In this document: one piece after another, positions 1-6,918 of the stretch
Numbering within the stretch: position 1 is the first letter of the stretch
Layout: every line of letters starts with the position of its first letter
NCBI RefSeq assembly: GCF_946187255.1
Contig: NZ_CAMHRZ010000054.1
Coordinates: forward strand, 1 to 15,592
Source: an uncultured Ruminococcus sp.
Lineage (GTDB): Bacteria > Bacillota > Clostridia > Oscillospirales > Ruminococcaceae
Reading direction: 5' to 3'
Length of the DNA stretch: 15,592 bases
The notes under the pieces: model-generated
Databases searched by the model: none
Told to the model about the DNA's origin: nothing
Seen by the model: the letters and a program-made list of their open reading frames with translations, nothing else
Program-made: the position numbers and the translations under genes

Positions 1-725
1 TAAATGAGATAGGCACCCTCTGCCGCAAAAGGGGAGTGCTGTTCCACACAGATACTGTACAAGCAATCGGACAGATGAAATTTGATCTTCGTAATACGGA
101 TATAGATATGCTTTCGCTTTCGGGGCATAAATTCCACGCACCGAAGGGTGTGGGTGCGCTTTATGTCCGCAGCGGCACACAGCTTGAAAGCCTTATTCAC
201 GGCGGTGCGCAGGAACGCGGCAAGCGTGCGGGCACCGAAAATGTGGCAGGCATCGCAGCACTGGGTGCGGCGATAACCGAAGCTGTGGAAAATATCCCCG
301 AGAGGAACGCCCGCCTGACCGCGATGCGTGACAGGCTCATCGACGGCATACTCGCAGAGATCCCTTATACCCGTCTCAACGGCGGCAGGGAACAGCGCAG
401 TGCGGGGAATGTGAACGTATCATTTCGCGGCATCGAGGGCGAGAGCCTTGTGCTGGCGCTGGATATCAGCGGCATAGCTGCGTCTTCGGGGTCTGCCTGT
501 GCCAGCGGTTCCATCGATCCCTCCCATGTACTTACGGCGATAGGGCTGGACGAGCAAACGGCAAAGGGGTCATTAAGGCTCACTCTAGGTGACTGCAATA
601 CCGAGGAGGATATAGATTATATACTGGAAGTGCTCCCCGCCACAGTCAAGCGTCTGCGCAGTATGTCACCCATGTGGCAGCGGATATGCAGAGAAGAGGG
701 TCTCACCGATTATACAGTACAATAA
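1..725 (+). CDS. Cysteine desulfurase (NifS/IscS family), 5'-truncated by window edge
   Basis: A PLP enzyme that takes sulfur from cysteine as an enzyme-bound persulfide for Fe-S clusters or tRNA thiolation. The frame is open from base 3, so the N-terminal part lies outside the window; the GTG at 36 is internal, because the residues before it (NEIGTLCRKRG) already match the family. Visible family marks are the HTD motif near the start, the PLP-lysine motif SGHKFHAPKG (Lys codon 129-131), RAGTENVAG, and the catalytic loop SSGSACASG with the Cys codon at 498-500. The stop is TAA at 723-725. The gene ends 14 bases before mnmA. A desulfurase next to mnmA is a known arrangement (Bacillus subtilis YrvO-MnmA), so a dedicated sulfur donor for tRNA 2-thiouridine is the best inference. 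A general Fe-S role cannot be excluded. Confidence 0.95.
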   Translation, partial: NEIGTLCRKRGVLFHTDTVQAIGQMKFDLRNTDIDMLSLSGHKFHAPKGVGALYVRSGTQLESLIHGGAQERGKRAGTENVAGIAALGAAITEAVENIPERNARLTAMRDRLIDGILAEIPYTRLNGGREQRSAGNVNVSFRGIEGESLVLALDISGIAASSGSACASGSIDPSHVLTAIGLDEQTAKGSLRLTLGDCNTEEDIDYILEVLPATVKRLRSMSPMWQRICREEGLTDYTVQ

Positions 726-739
726 AAAGGATAGTTAAT

Positions 740-1822
740 ATGGCGAATAAAAAAGTTCTCGCTGCCATGAGCGGCGGGGTGGACAGTTCGACCGCAGTAA
801 AGCTGCTGCTGGACGCGGGATATGAGGTCGCGGGTGCAACTATGCACCTATATAATAATGAGGATATCGGGGTTCGTGAAAAGACCTGCTGCTCCCTGAA
901 TGATGTGGAGGATGCCCGACTTGTGGCGCTGAAACTGGGAATAGATTTCCATGTGTTCAATTTTTCGGACGAGTTCAAGAGCCGTGTGATGGACAATTTT
1001 GTGGACACTTATCTCTGCGGCGGCACTCCCAATCCTTGCATCGAGTGCAACAAACACCTTAAATTCGGCAGTTTTCTCGATCGTGCGCTGATGCTGGGAT
1101 TTGACTTTATTGCCACAGGGCATTATGTCACCTCGCATTATGACGAAGCAAGCGGCAGATGGCTGTTAAAGCGTTCGCAGGATATGTCAAAGGATCAGAG
1201 CTATGTCCTCTACGGGATGACACAGCACCAGCTGGCGCACACCCTTTTCCCGGTGGGAGATATGAGCAAGCCCGAGATACGCGCCATCGCTGAAAGCAAC
1301 GGGCTTATCAACGCCCACAAGCGGGACTCTCAGGATATATGCTTTATCCCCGACGGCAATTATGCTGATTTCATTACCGAAAGGGCAGGTCAGCAGCCCG
1401 AAGGCGATATCGTACTTTCCGACGGCACCGTGTTGGGCAGGCACAAGGGGCTTATACACTACACCATCGGTCAGCGGCGGGGAGTGGGCGTTTCCTACAG
1501 CGAGCCGCTTTTCGTCACCGCAAAGGATATACCGAACTGCCGTCTGGTGATGGGTACAGCAGAGGAGGTATGCTCAAAATACCTCACAGCCGATGATGTC
1601 AACTTCATTGCCTTTGAAAAGCTGACAGCCCCCATGCGATGCACCGCACAGACCCGCTATCATCAGAAGGATGTACCCTGTACCGTATTCCCGATAGATG
1701 ATACCACTGTTAAAGTCGAGTTTGATTATCCCCACAAGGCGGTATCAAAGGGACAGTCGGTGGTCTTCTATGACGGCGAATATGTCATCGGCGGAGGTAT
1801 AATAAGGGACACCGAAAGATGA
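740..1822 (+). CDS. mnmA: tRNA-specific 2-thiouridylase MnmA
   Basis: Makes the 2-thio group of the wobble uridine in tRNA Lys, Glu and Gln, using ATP to adenylate U34 and a protein persulfide as sulfur source; cytoplasmic. The 360-residue product has the family's usual length. The PP-loop SGGVDSS lies at residues 11-17, the catalytic Cys100 in GTPNPCIECN, and the second catalytic Cys201 in SQDICFIPDG. GHYV (about 127-130) and the C-terminal beta-barrel region are also present. The ATG at 740 is preferred over upstream in-frame starts: an AAAAGGA-like site lies about 10 bases before it, the protein then begins MANKKVLAAMSGGVD as expected, and earlier starts would overlap the desulfurase gene. 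It is probably cotranscribed with the desulfurase upstream and the small gene downstream. Confidence 0.96.
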   Translation: MANKKVLAAMSGGVDSSTAVKLLLDAGYEVAGATMHLYNNEDIGVREKTCCSLNDVEDARLVALKLGIDFHVFNFSDEFKSRVMDNFVDTYLCGGTPNPCIECNKHLKFGSFLDRALMLGFDFIATGHYVTSHYDEASGRWLLKRSQDMSKDQSYVLYGMTQHQLAHTLFPVGDMSKPEIRAIAESNGLINAHKRDSQDICFIPDGNYADFITERAGQQPEGDIVLSDGTVLGRHKGLIHYTIGQRRGVGVSYSEPLFVTAKDIPNCRLVMGTAEEVCSKYLTADDVNFIAFEKLTAPMRCTAQTRYHQKDVPCTVFPIDDTTVKVEFDYPHKAVSKGQSVVFYDGEYVIGGGIIRDTER

Positions 1823-2157
1823 AGTACACCATAAGGGAAAATATTCCCGCCTGTGATATTAAGAAACATCTGCCGCCCCAATTTGTGGGAGTATTCGGCA
1901 GAATAACACACAACACCGAGCCGGTAAACCTTATCGTTATTCACGCCGACCGCAAGACGGTCGTGACAGGCAGATTTGCAGAAAAAGCTCTCGCCCGCAT
2001 AGCTGACAAAACTCTCGTTACATACTGCTTCGGCAGCGAATTTTCAGTTGAAGCGCAGGATATTATCAGCGAAAACAACGGCAGGTCATACGCTCTTTTT
2101 AGCAGTGTTGAATGGCGGGACGACAGTTATTTTAAATTTAAAAACGGCGATATATAG
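1819..2157 (+). CDS. Unrecognised 112-residue protein, translationally coupled to mnmA
   Basis: I do not recognise this family. The ATG at 1819 overlaps the mnmA stop in an ATGA arrangement, so it is very likely translated by coupling and belongs to the same operon. The product is small, mixed in charge, with no signal peptide or membrane segment visible. It has two cysteines (Cys12 and Cys70), no CxxC motif, and an alternating strand pattern (for example NLIVIHADRKTVVTG, residues 37-51) that suggests a compact alpha/beta fold. The gene ends just before the shared terminator. Its position after a desulfurase and a thiouridylase suggests a link to sulfur or tRNA modification, but that is inference from neighbourhood only. 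Confidence 0.75.
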   Translation: MKYTIRENIPACDIKKHLPPQFVGVFGRITHNTEPVNLIVIHADRKTVVTGRFAEKALARIADKTLVTYCFGSEFSVEAQDIISENNGRSYALFSSVEWRDDSYFKFKNGDI

Positions 2158-2160
2158 CAA

Positions 2161-2191
2161 AAGCCCGTGAGGTCATATTCCTCACGGGCTT
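2161..2191. terminator. Shared hairpin terminator between the convergent mnmA and trp operons
   Basis: A perfect 12-bp stem (2161-2172 with 2180-2191) encloses a 7-base loop. Read on the minus strand, the hairpin is followed by CTTTTG, giving a short T-run that fits a terminator for the trp operon, whose last gene stops at 2202. On the plus strand the following bases (TGAATCATTTATT) form a weaker U-tract, so termination of the mnmA operon here is likely but less certain. Confidence 0.85.
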
Positions 2192-2201
2192 GAATCATTT
2201 A

Positions 2202-2993
2202 TTATGCATCCAGTGCTTCTCTCACACTGCTTATGAATTCGCCTACGGGCTGAACGCTGTCCTTGCCGTATTTCTCCACGATATTAACTATTGCCGAACC
2301 GATGATACAGCCGTCGCAGTAATCTGCCATCTTCCTTGCCTGCTCGCCGTTGGATATACCGAAGCCGATGCAGCCGGGAACATAGTCGCCGTCCCTCAGA
2401 GGTGCCAGCAGCTCGTTGAAATCGGTGGTTATCTCCGATCTTGTACCTGTTACGCCCAGAGATGAAACGATATACAGGAAGCCCTTGCTCTCAGCGGCGA
2501 TCATGCTTATACGCTCTTTGGAAGTCGGTGCAGCCAGGTATATGCTGTATACGCCTGTCTTATCGGCGTACTCTTTTACCTCGTCACGCTCCTCAAAAGG
2601 CATATCGGGGATTATCACGCCGTCGATCTGCACGTTCTTGCAGTTCTCGAAAAATCTCTCGGTGCCGTAGCGGTATACGGTGTTTATGTACATCATCAGA
2701 AGTATGGGCTTGTCGGTGGTATCGCGCAGCCTGCTCACCAGCTCGAAGATCTGATCCAGGTTCGTGCCGTTTTTCAGCGATCTGAGAGAAGCTCTCTGTA
2801 TCGTACCGCCCTCTGCTATGGGGTCGGAGAAAGGTACACCTATCTCCACGATATCCGCGCCTTTGTCAAACATCTCCAGCACGATATCCTCTGTTGCCGC
2901 GAGATCGGGGTCGCCCGCCGTAACAAAAGTCACCAGCGCCTTTCTGCCCTCTGCTTTGAGTGCTTCAAAGCAAGCATCTATCCTATTTTTCAT
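2202..2993 (-). CDS. trpA: Tryptophan synthase alpha chain
   Basis: Cleaves indole-3-glycerol phosphate to indole and glyceraldehyde 3-phosphate, and passes indole through a tunnel to TrpB. The 263-residue product is a full-length TIM barrel. VEIGVPFSDP holds the catalytic Glu50 (E. coli Glu49). The motif after it reads IAEGGTIQ, so the residue matching E. coli Asp60 is Glu61 by eye alignment. The phosphate-binding segments GFGIS and GSAIV are present near the C-terminus. The gene overlaps the end of trpB by 11 bases, and an AGAGGAG site inside the trpB 3' end lies about 10 bases before the ATG. It is the last gene of the operon. Confidence 0.96.
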   Translation of the reverse strand: MKNRIDACFEALKAEGRKALVTFVTAGDPDLAATEDIVLEMFDKGADIVEIGVPFSDPIAEGGTIQRASLRSLKNGTNLDQIFELVSRLRDTTDKPILLMMYINTVYRYGTERFFENCKNVQIDGVIIPDMPFEERDEVKEYADKTGVYSIYLAAPTSKERISMIAAESKGFLYIVSSLGVTGTRSEITTDFNELLAPLRDGDYVPGCIGFGISNGEQARKMADYCDGCIIGSAIVNIVEKYGKDSVQPVGEFISSVREALDA

Positions 2994-4173
2994 CTAATTC
3001 AACTCCTCTGTATCTCGCTATGGAATAAACGTCCTTGTCGCCTCTGCCCGACAGGTTAATTACTACTATCTGATCCTTGCTCATCTGAGGTATGACTTTC
3101 ATTGCCGCAGCAACAGCGTGTGCGGATTCTATCGCTGGGATAACGCCTTCGGTCTTTGAAAGGTACTCAAAAGCCTGTACAGCTTCCTCGTCGGTTATGC
3201 TGAAATAATCTGCTCTGCCCGTTGAATGCAGATAAGCGTGCTCGGGTCCGATACCGGGATAGTCAAGTCCCGCCGATATGGAGTAAACCTCGTCTATCTG
3301 ACCGTACTCGTTCTGTAAGAACAGGGACTTCATGCCGTGGAATATACCCAGATCGCCCTTTGCGATGGTGGCAGCGTGTTCGGGGGTATCAACACCTCTG
3401 CCCGCAGCTTCGGCGCCGATGAGCCTTACGCTCTTGTCCTCTATGAAATCATAGAAAGCGCCCATTGCGTTTGAACCGCCGCCCACGCAGGCAACGACAG
3501 CATCGGGGAGTCTGCCCTCTTTTTCCATCAGCTGTGCCTTGATCTCCTCGCTGATTATCTTCTGGAAATCGCGCACCATTGTTGGATAGGGGTGAGGTCC
3601 CATAACAGAACCGATGCAGTAGAATGTGGTGTCGATGTTTGAGCACCAGTCACGGAAAGCCTCGTTTATCGCATCTTTCAGGGTAGCAGTGCCGCTGTTG
3701 ACACCTGTTACCTTAGCGCCCAGCAGGTTCATCCTGTATACGTTCAGCGACTGTCTTTCCATATCGGTGGAACCCATGTATACCTCGCATTCAAGTCCCA
3801 TCAGTGCGCATACCGTTGCCGTAGCCACACCGTGCTGACCTGCGCCTGTCTCTGCGATGATGCGCTTTTTGCCCATTTTCTTTGCCAGCAGCAGCTGACC
3901 CAGAACATTGTTTATCTTGTGTGCGCCCGTGTGGTTGAGATCCTCGCGCTTGATGTATACCTTTGCACCGCCCAGATCCTTTGTCATCTTCTCTGCATAG
4001 TAAAGCATGGAAGGTCTGTTGGCGTAATCGCGGTAAAGCTCGCGCAGCTCCCTGTTGAACTCGGGATCGTCCTTGTATTTATCGTAAGCGGCTTCCAGTT
4101 CATGTACTGCCGTCATGACTGTTTCGGGGATATACTGTCCGCCGAAATCTCCGAAGCGTCCTATCTTGTCCAT
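2983..4173 (-). CDS. trpB: Tryptophan synthase beta chain
   Basis: PLP enzyme that condenses indole with serine to give tryptophan, in an alpha2-beta2 complex with TrpA. The 396-residue product is full length and of the TrpB1 type. GRFGDFGGQYIPE is at the N-terminus, the PLP lysine Lys86 lies in HTGAHKINN, the catalytic Glu108 in ETGAGQHG, and the phosphate-binding GGGSN at residues 231-235. The ATG directly follows the TAA of the chorismate-mutase-like gene with no gap, and an AGAGGG site lies within that gene's last codons, so the two are translationally coupled. Its 3' end overlaps trpA. Confidence 0.97.
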   Translation of the reverse strand: MDKIGRFGDFGGQYIPETVMTAVHELEAAYDKYKDDPEFNRELRELYRDYANRPSMLYYAEKMTKDLGGAKVYIKREDLNHTGAHKINNVLGQLLLAKKMGKKRIIAETGAGQHGVATATVCALMGLECEVYMGSTDMERQSLNVYRMNLLGAKVTGVNSGTATLKDAINEAFRDWCSNIDTTFYCIGSVMGPHPYPTMVRDFQKIISEEIKAQLMEKEGRLPDAVVACVGGGSNAMGAFYDFIEDKSVRLIGAEAAGRGVDTPEHAATIAKGDLGIFHGMKSLFLQNEYGQIDEVYSISAGLDYPGIGPEHAYLHSTGRADYFSITDEEAVQAFEYLSKTEGVIPAIESAHAVAAAMKVIPQMSKDQIVVINLSGRGDKDVYSIARYRGVELDEK

Positions 4174-4476
4174 TTATTTACCCTCTTTCTTACTGTTGAA
4201 CTCTTTTGTCTCAGCGTTTATGAAGCAGCTTATCATGGTGCGGTATACCGCTTCCGTTATATCCGGGTCGGCACCGTAACTCTCTGCCGTTGCACGAACG
4301 CCTGCGATGACCTTTTCGACTCTGTCGGGAGCCTTCACATCATCGCTGTCCTTTTTGAAGCCTGCCGCCTGCTTAACGTATTCTCCGCGTTCGGCTATCA
4401 GCTTCACTATCGTATCATCGATGCGGTCTATCTCACTCCGTACCTCACCGATGTCACTGCACTTTTTTATCATCAT
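4174..4476 (-). CDS. Small AroQ-class chorismate mutase, PchB-like
   Basis: A 100-residue all-helical protein of the chorismate mutase II fold. Members either rearrange chorismate to prephenate or, in PchB, remove pyruvate from isochorismate to give salicylate. By eye the N-terminal half (EVRSEIDRIDDTIVKLIAER, then YVKQAAGFK and APDRV) resembles PchB more than E. coli chorismate mutase. The conserved active-site basics are seen as Arg13, Arg30, Lys41 and Arg52. The position of the conserved C-terminal Gln (E. coli Gln88, PchB Gln90) appears to be Glu89. The gene overlaps trpC by ATGA and abuts trpB, so it is a true operon member in the slot where trpF is often found. It has no TIM barrel and cannot be TrpF. 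Plain chorismate mutase is the safest call. A second ATG three bases in is an equally possible start. Confidence 0.85.
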   Translation of the reverse strand: MMIKKCSDIGEVRSEIDRIDDTIVKLIAERGEYVKQAAGFKKDSDDVKAPDRVEKVIAGVRATAESYGADPDITEAVYRTMISCFINAETKEFNSKKEGK

Positions 4477-5261
4477 ACGCCCTCGCGAAGCTCATGGAGT
4501 TTTTCCGTGATGCTCTCAGCTCTCATGAGTGTCTCGCCTATCAGCACTGCGTCTGCACCGCCATCACGGACAGCTTTCATATCCGCGTTGGTATTGATAC
4601 CGCTCTCCGATACGAACACCGCACCGTCGGGGGCGTAGGGTCTCAGCTTTGAAGCTGTTGCCAGGTCTACCTCAAAGGTCTTGAGGTTGCGGTTGTTCAC
4701 GCCGATCACCATGCCCTCACGGTCAAGTGCATATTCCTGCATCTCCTCGATAGTATGCATCTCACCCAGCACGCTCAGCCCCAGTGTCTTAGCCAGCGCG
4801 AACAGTCTGTCGAATTCTCCCAGGTAGAGTACTGCCGCTATCAGCAGCACAGCATCTGCGCCCAGTGCCGCAGCTTCAAATATCTGATATTCGTCGAATA
4901 TGAAATCCTTGCGAAGTATCGGTATATTCACAGCCTTGCGGATATCCGCGAGATACTGAGAGCTGCCTTTAAAATAGTATTCCTCCGTCAGACAGCTGAT
5001 GGCATTTGCACCCGCTGCTTCGTATTCCTTTGCAAAGTCAACGGGGCGGAAATCCTCGCGGATAAGTCCCTTTGACGGCGAAGCCTTCTTCACCTCGCAT
5101 ATACAGGACAGAGTATCCTTTTTCAGCGCCTTTTCCAGCGAAAGGGGAGTGCGCTCGGTCAGCTGTATCTCAGCCCTGCGGCGCATCTTGTTCAGCGGGC
5201 AGCGTTCCATCTCATGTTTCAGCTGTATCCTGCGCCTTGCAACTATATCATCAAGTATCAT
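4473..5261 (-). CDS. trpC: Indole-3-glycerol phosphate synthase
   Basis: Closes the ring of the carboxyphenylamino-deoxyribulose phosphate intermediate with loss of CO2 and water to give indole-3-glycerol phosphate. The 262-residue product is a single, monofunctional TIM barrel; no TrpF domain is fused to it. Visible catalytic residues are Glu56 and Lys58 in CEVKKASPSKG, Lys118 in ILRKDF, Glu167 in LGEMHT and Asn189/190 in GVNNRNL. SESGI and GADAVLIGE form the phosphate site near the C-terminus. It starts 4 bases after the trpGD stop, with a GAGGAT ribosome site at the end of trpGD, and overlaps the next gene by 4 bases. Confidence 0.96.
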   Translation of the reverse strand: MILDDIVARRRIQLKHEMERCPLNKMRRRAEIQLTERTPLSLEKALKKDTLSCICEVKKASPSKGLIREDFRPVDFAKEYEAAGANAISCLTEEYYFKGSSQYLADIRKAVNIPILRKDFIFDEYQIFEAAALGADAVLLIAAVLYLGEFDRLFALAKTLGLSVLGEMHTIEEMQEYALDREGMVIGVNNRNLKTFEVDLATASKLRPYAPDGAVFVSESGINTNADMKAVRDGGADAVLIGETLMRAESITEKLHELREGV

Positions 5262-5265
5262 AGTA

Positions 5266-6900
5266 TTATCCTCTGTTTGTGAATTCCACCAGCTTGTTCA
5301 GCTGTTCCAGTGCGGCACCGCTGTCGATGGCTTCACGCGCCATTCTCACGCCCGCTTCGATATTGTCAGCCTTGCCTGCAACATACAGCGCAGCACCCGA
5401 GTTGAAGAGAACGATATCTCTCTTTGCGCCCTGTATCTCGCCTTTGAGTATGCCCAGTGTGATGCCTGCGTTCTCCAGTGCGTCACCGCCGATGATATCC
5501 TTTTTCTTTGCGGTGGTCAGTCCCACATCTTCGGGAGAAAGTGTGAACCTGTTGATCTGACCGTTGTTTATCTCAGCAATATGTGTGGGTGCGGAGATGG
5601 AGATCTCATCCAGTCCGTCGCTGCCGTATACTACCAGCGAGTGCTTAACGCCCAGATTTTTAAGTACATTGGCAACTATATCTATAAGTCTTTCCTCGTA
5701 TACGCCGATAACGTTGTACTCAGCGTTTGCGGGGTTCGCAAGGGGGCCCAGTATGTTGAATACAGTTCTGATACCGCTCTGCGCTCTTACGGGTCCCACA
5801 AATCTCATTGCCTTGTGATAGCTCTGTGCGAAAAGGAAGCATACGCCAACCTCATCGATGCAGGCAGCAGCCTTTTCGGGAGTAGATGCTATCTTTACGC
5901 CCAGTGCTTCCAGTACATCAGCCGCGCCGCTCTTTGAAGATACACTTCTGTTGCCGTGCTTTGCCACAGCCTGTCCGCAGGCAGATACTACGAAGGAAGA
6001 AGTAGTGGAGATATTGAAGCTGTGTGCCAGGTCTCCGCCTGTGCCGACTATCTCCAGCACCTCACTGTTGTGGGGAACTCTTGCCATCTTGTCGCGCATA
6101 CCCTCAGCGCAGCCTGTTATCTCGTCGATGGTCTCAACGTTCATCCTCATGGCGGTAAGGAGCGCTGCTGTCTGTGCATTTGTGGCACGGTCGCCCATGA
6201 TAATGTCGATGGCGTTTCTTGCTTCCTCGCGGGTGAGGTGTTCGCCGTCAACAACCTTTGCGATATAGGGCTTCAGCTCAACTCTCTCGGAATCGGGAAG
6301 TACATTCACCTCAGTGCCGTTGACATCTATGCCCGCCATTCTCAGGAAGTTTGCGATGATTATGGAGCCGTACTCTGTCAGTATGCTCTCGGGGTGGAAC
6401 TGTACACCGTAGGTGATATGCTCGCGGTGTTTCAGCGCCATTATCTGACCTCTGTCATCAGTGCCGATCACTTCAAGGCAATCGGGGAGGCTTTCTTTCT
6501 CTACTATAAGAGAATGATATCTTGCCGCATCCAGCTTGTTTTTCAGACCCTTGAATATAGGCTGATCTTTGTCGATATCTATAGCAGTCTGCTTGCCGTG
6601 CATCTGTTCGGCTGCGTGGACGATATGTCCGCCGAAAGCCTCTGCTATGGACTGATGTCCCAGACATACACCGAATATCGGCACCTTACCGCTGAAATGT
6701 CTTATCGCTTCAACAGATATGCCCGCATCCTTAGGATAGCAGGGACCGGGAGAGATGATCAGTGCCTGCGGGTCCAGCTTTTCGATCTCGTCTATGGTTA
6801 TCTCATCGTTGCGCACTACCTTTATATCGGGATTGAGCACGCCTATCGCCTGATACAGATTGTATGTGAAGCTGTCGTAATTATCTATCAAAAGTATCAT
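5266..6900 (-). CDS. trpGD: TrpGD fusion: anthranilate synthase glutaminase + anthranilate phosphoribosyltransferase
   Basis: One 544-residue protein carries two steps. Residues 1-190 are the class I glutamine amidotransferase that supplies ammonia to TrpE: DNYDSFTYNL at the start, nucleophile Cys79 in GVCLGHQ, and His169/Glu171 in FHPES. Residues about 206-544 are TrpD, which joins anthranilate to PRPP: GTGGD at 286-290, KHGNRSVSSKSGAADVLE at about 314-331, RAQSGIRTVFNILGPLANP at about 372-390, and the metal-binding Asp431/Glu432 in GLDEIS. Both domains look intact and in frame with a linker of about 15 residues. The fusion is well known from E. coli; many Firmicutes keep the genes separate. 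It starts 18 bases after trpE behind an AAGGACGGGGG segment. Confidence 0.96.
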   Translation of the reverse strand: MILLIDNYDSFTYNLYQAIGVLNPDIKVVRNDEITIDEIEKLDPQALIISPGPCYPKDAGISVEAIRHFSGKVPIFGVCLGHQSIAEAFGGHIVHAAEQMHGKQTAIDIDKDQPIFKGLKNKLDAARYHSLIVEKESLPDCLEVIGTDDRGQIMALKHREHITYGVQFHPESILTEYGSIIIANFLRMAGIDVNGTEVNVLPDSERVELKPYIAKVVDGEHLTREEARNAIDIIMGDRATNAQTAALLTAMRMNVETIDEITGCAEGMRDKMARVPHNSEVLEIVGTGGDLAHSFNISTTSSFVVSACGQAVAKHGNRSVSSKSGAADVLEALGVKIASTPEKAAACIDEVGVCFLFAQSYHKAMRFVGPVRAQSGIRTVFNILGPLANPANAEYNVIGVYEERLIDIVANVLKNLGVKHSLVVYGSDGLDEISISAPTHIAEINNGQINRFTLSPEDVGLTTAKKKDIIGGDALENAGITLGILKGEIQGAKRDIVLFNSGAALYVAGKADNIEAGVRMAREAIDSGAALEQLNKLVEFTNRG

Positions 6901-6918
6901 TGTGATTTACCCCCGTCC

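Noticed and set aside
674..739. N-terminal extension of MnmA by 22 codons
   Set aside because: It overlaps the desulfurase gene; the ATG at 740 gives the standard MnmA N-terminus and has an AAAAGGA site.
3832..4638. 268-codon open frame on the plus strand opposite trpB, the chorismate-mutase-like gene and trpC
   Set aside because: It spans three well-supported genes in antisense; composition is that of a shadow frame.
4999..5937. 312-codon open frame on the plus strand opposite trpC and trpGD
   Set aside because: It crosses the junction of two real genes in antisense and has no motifs.
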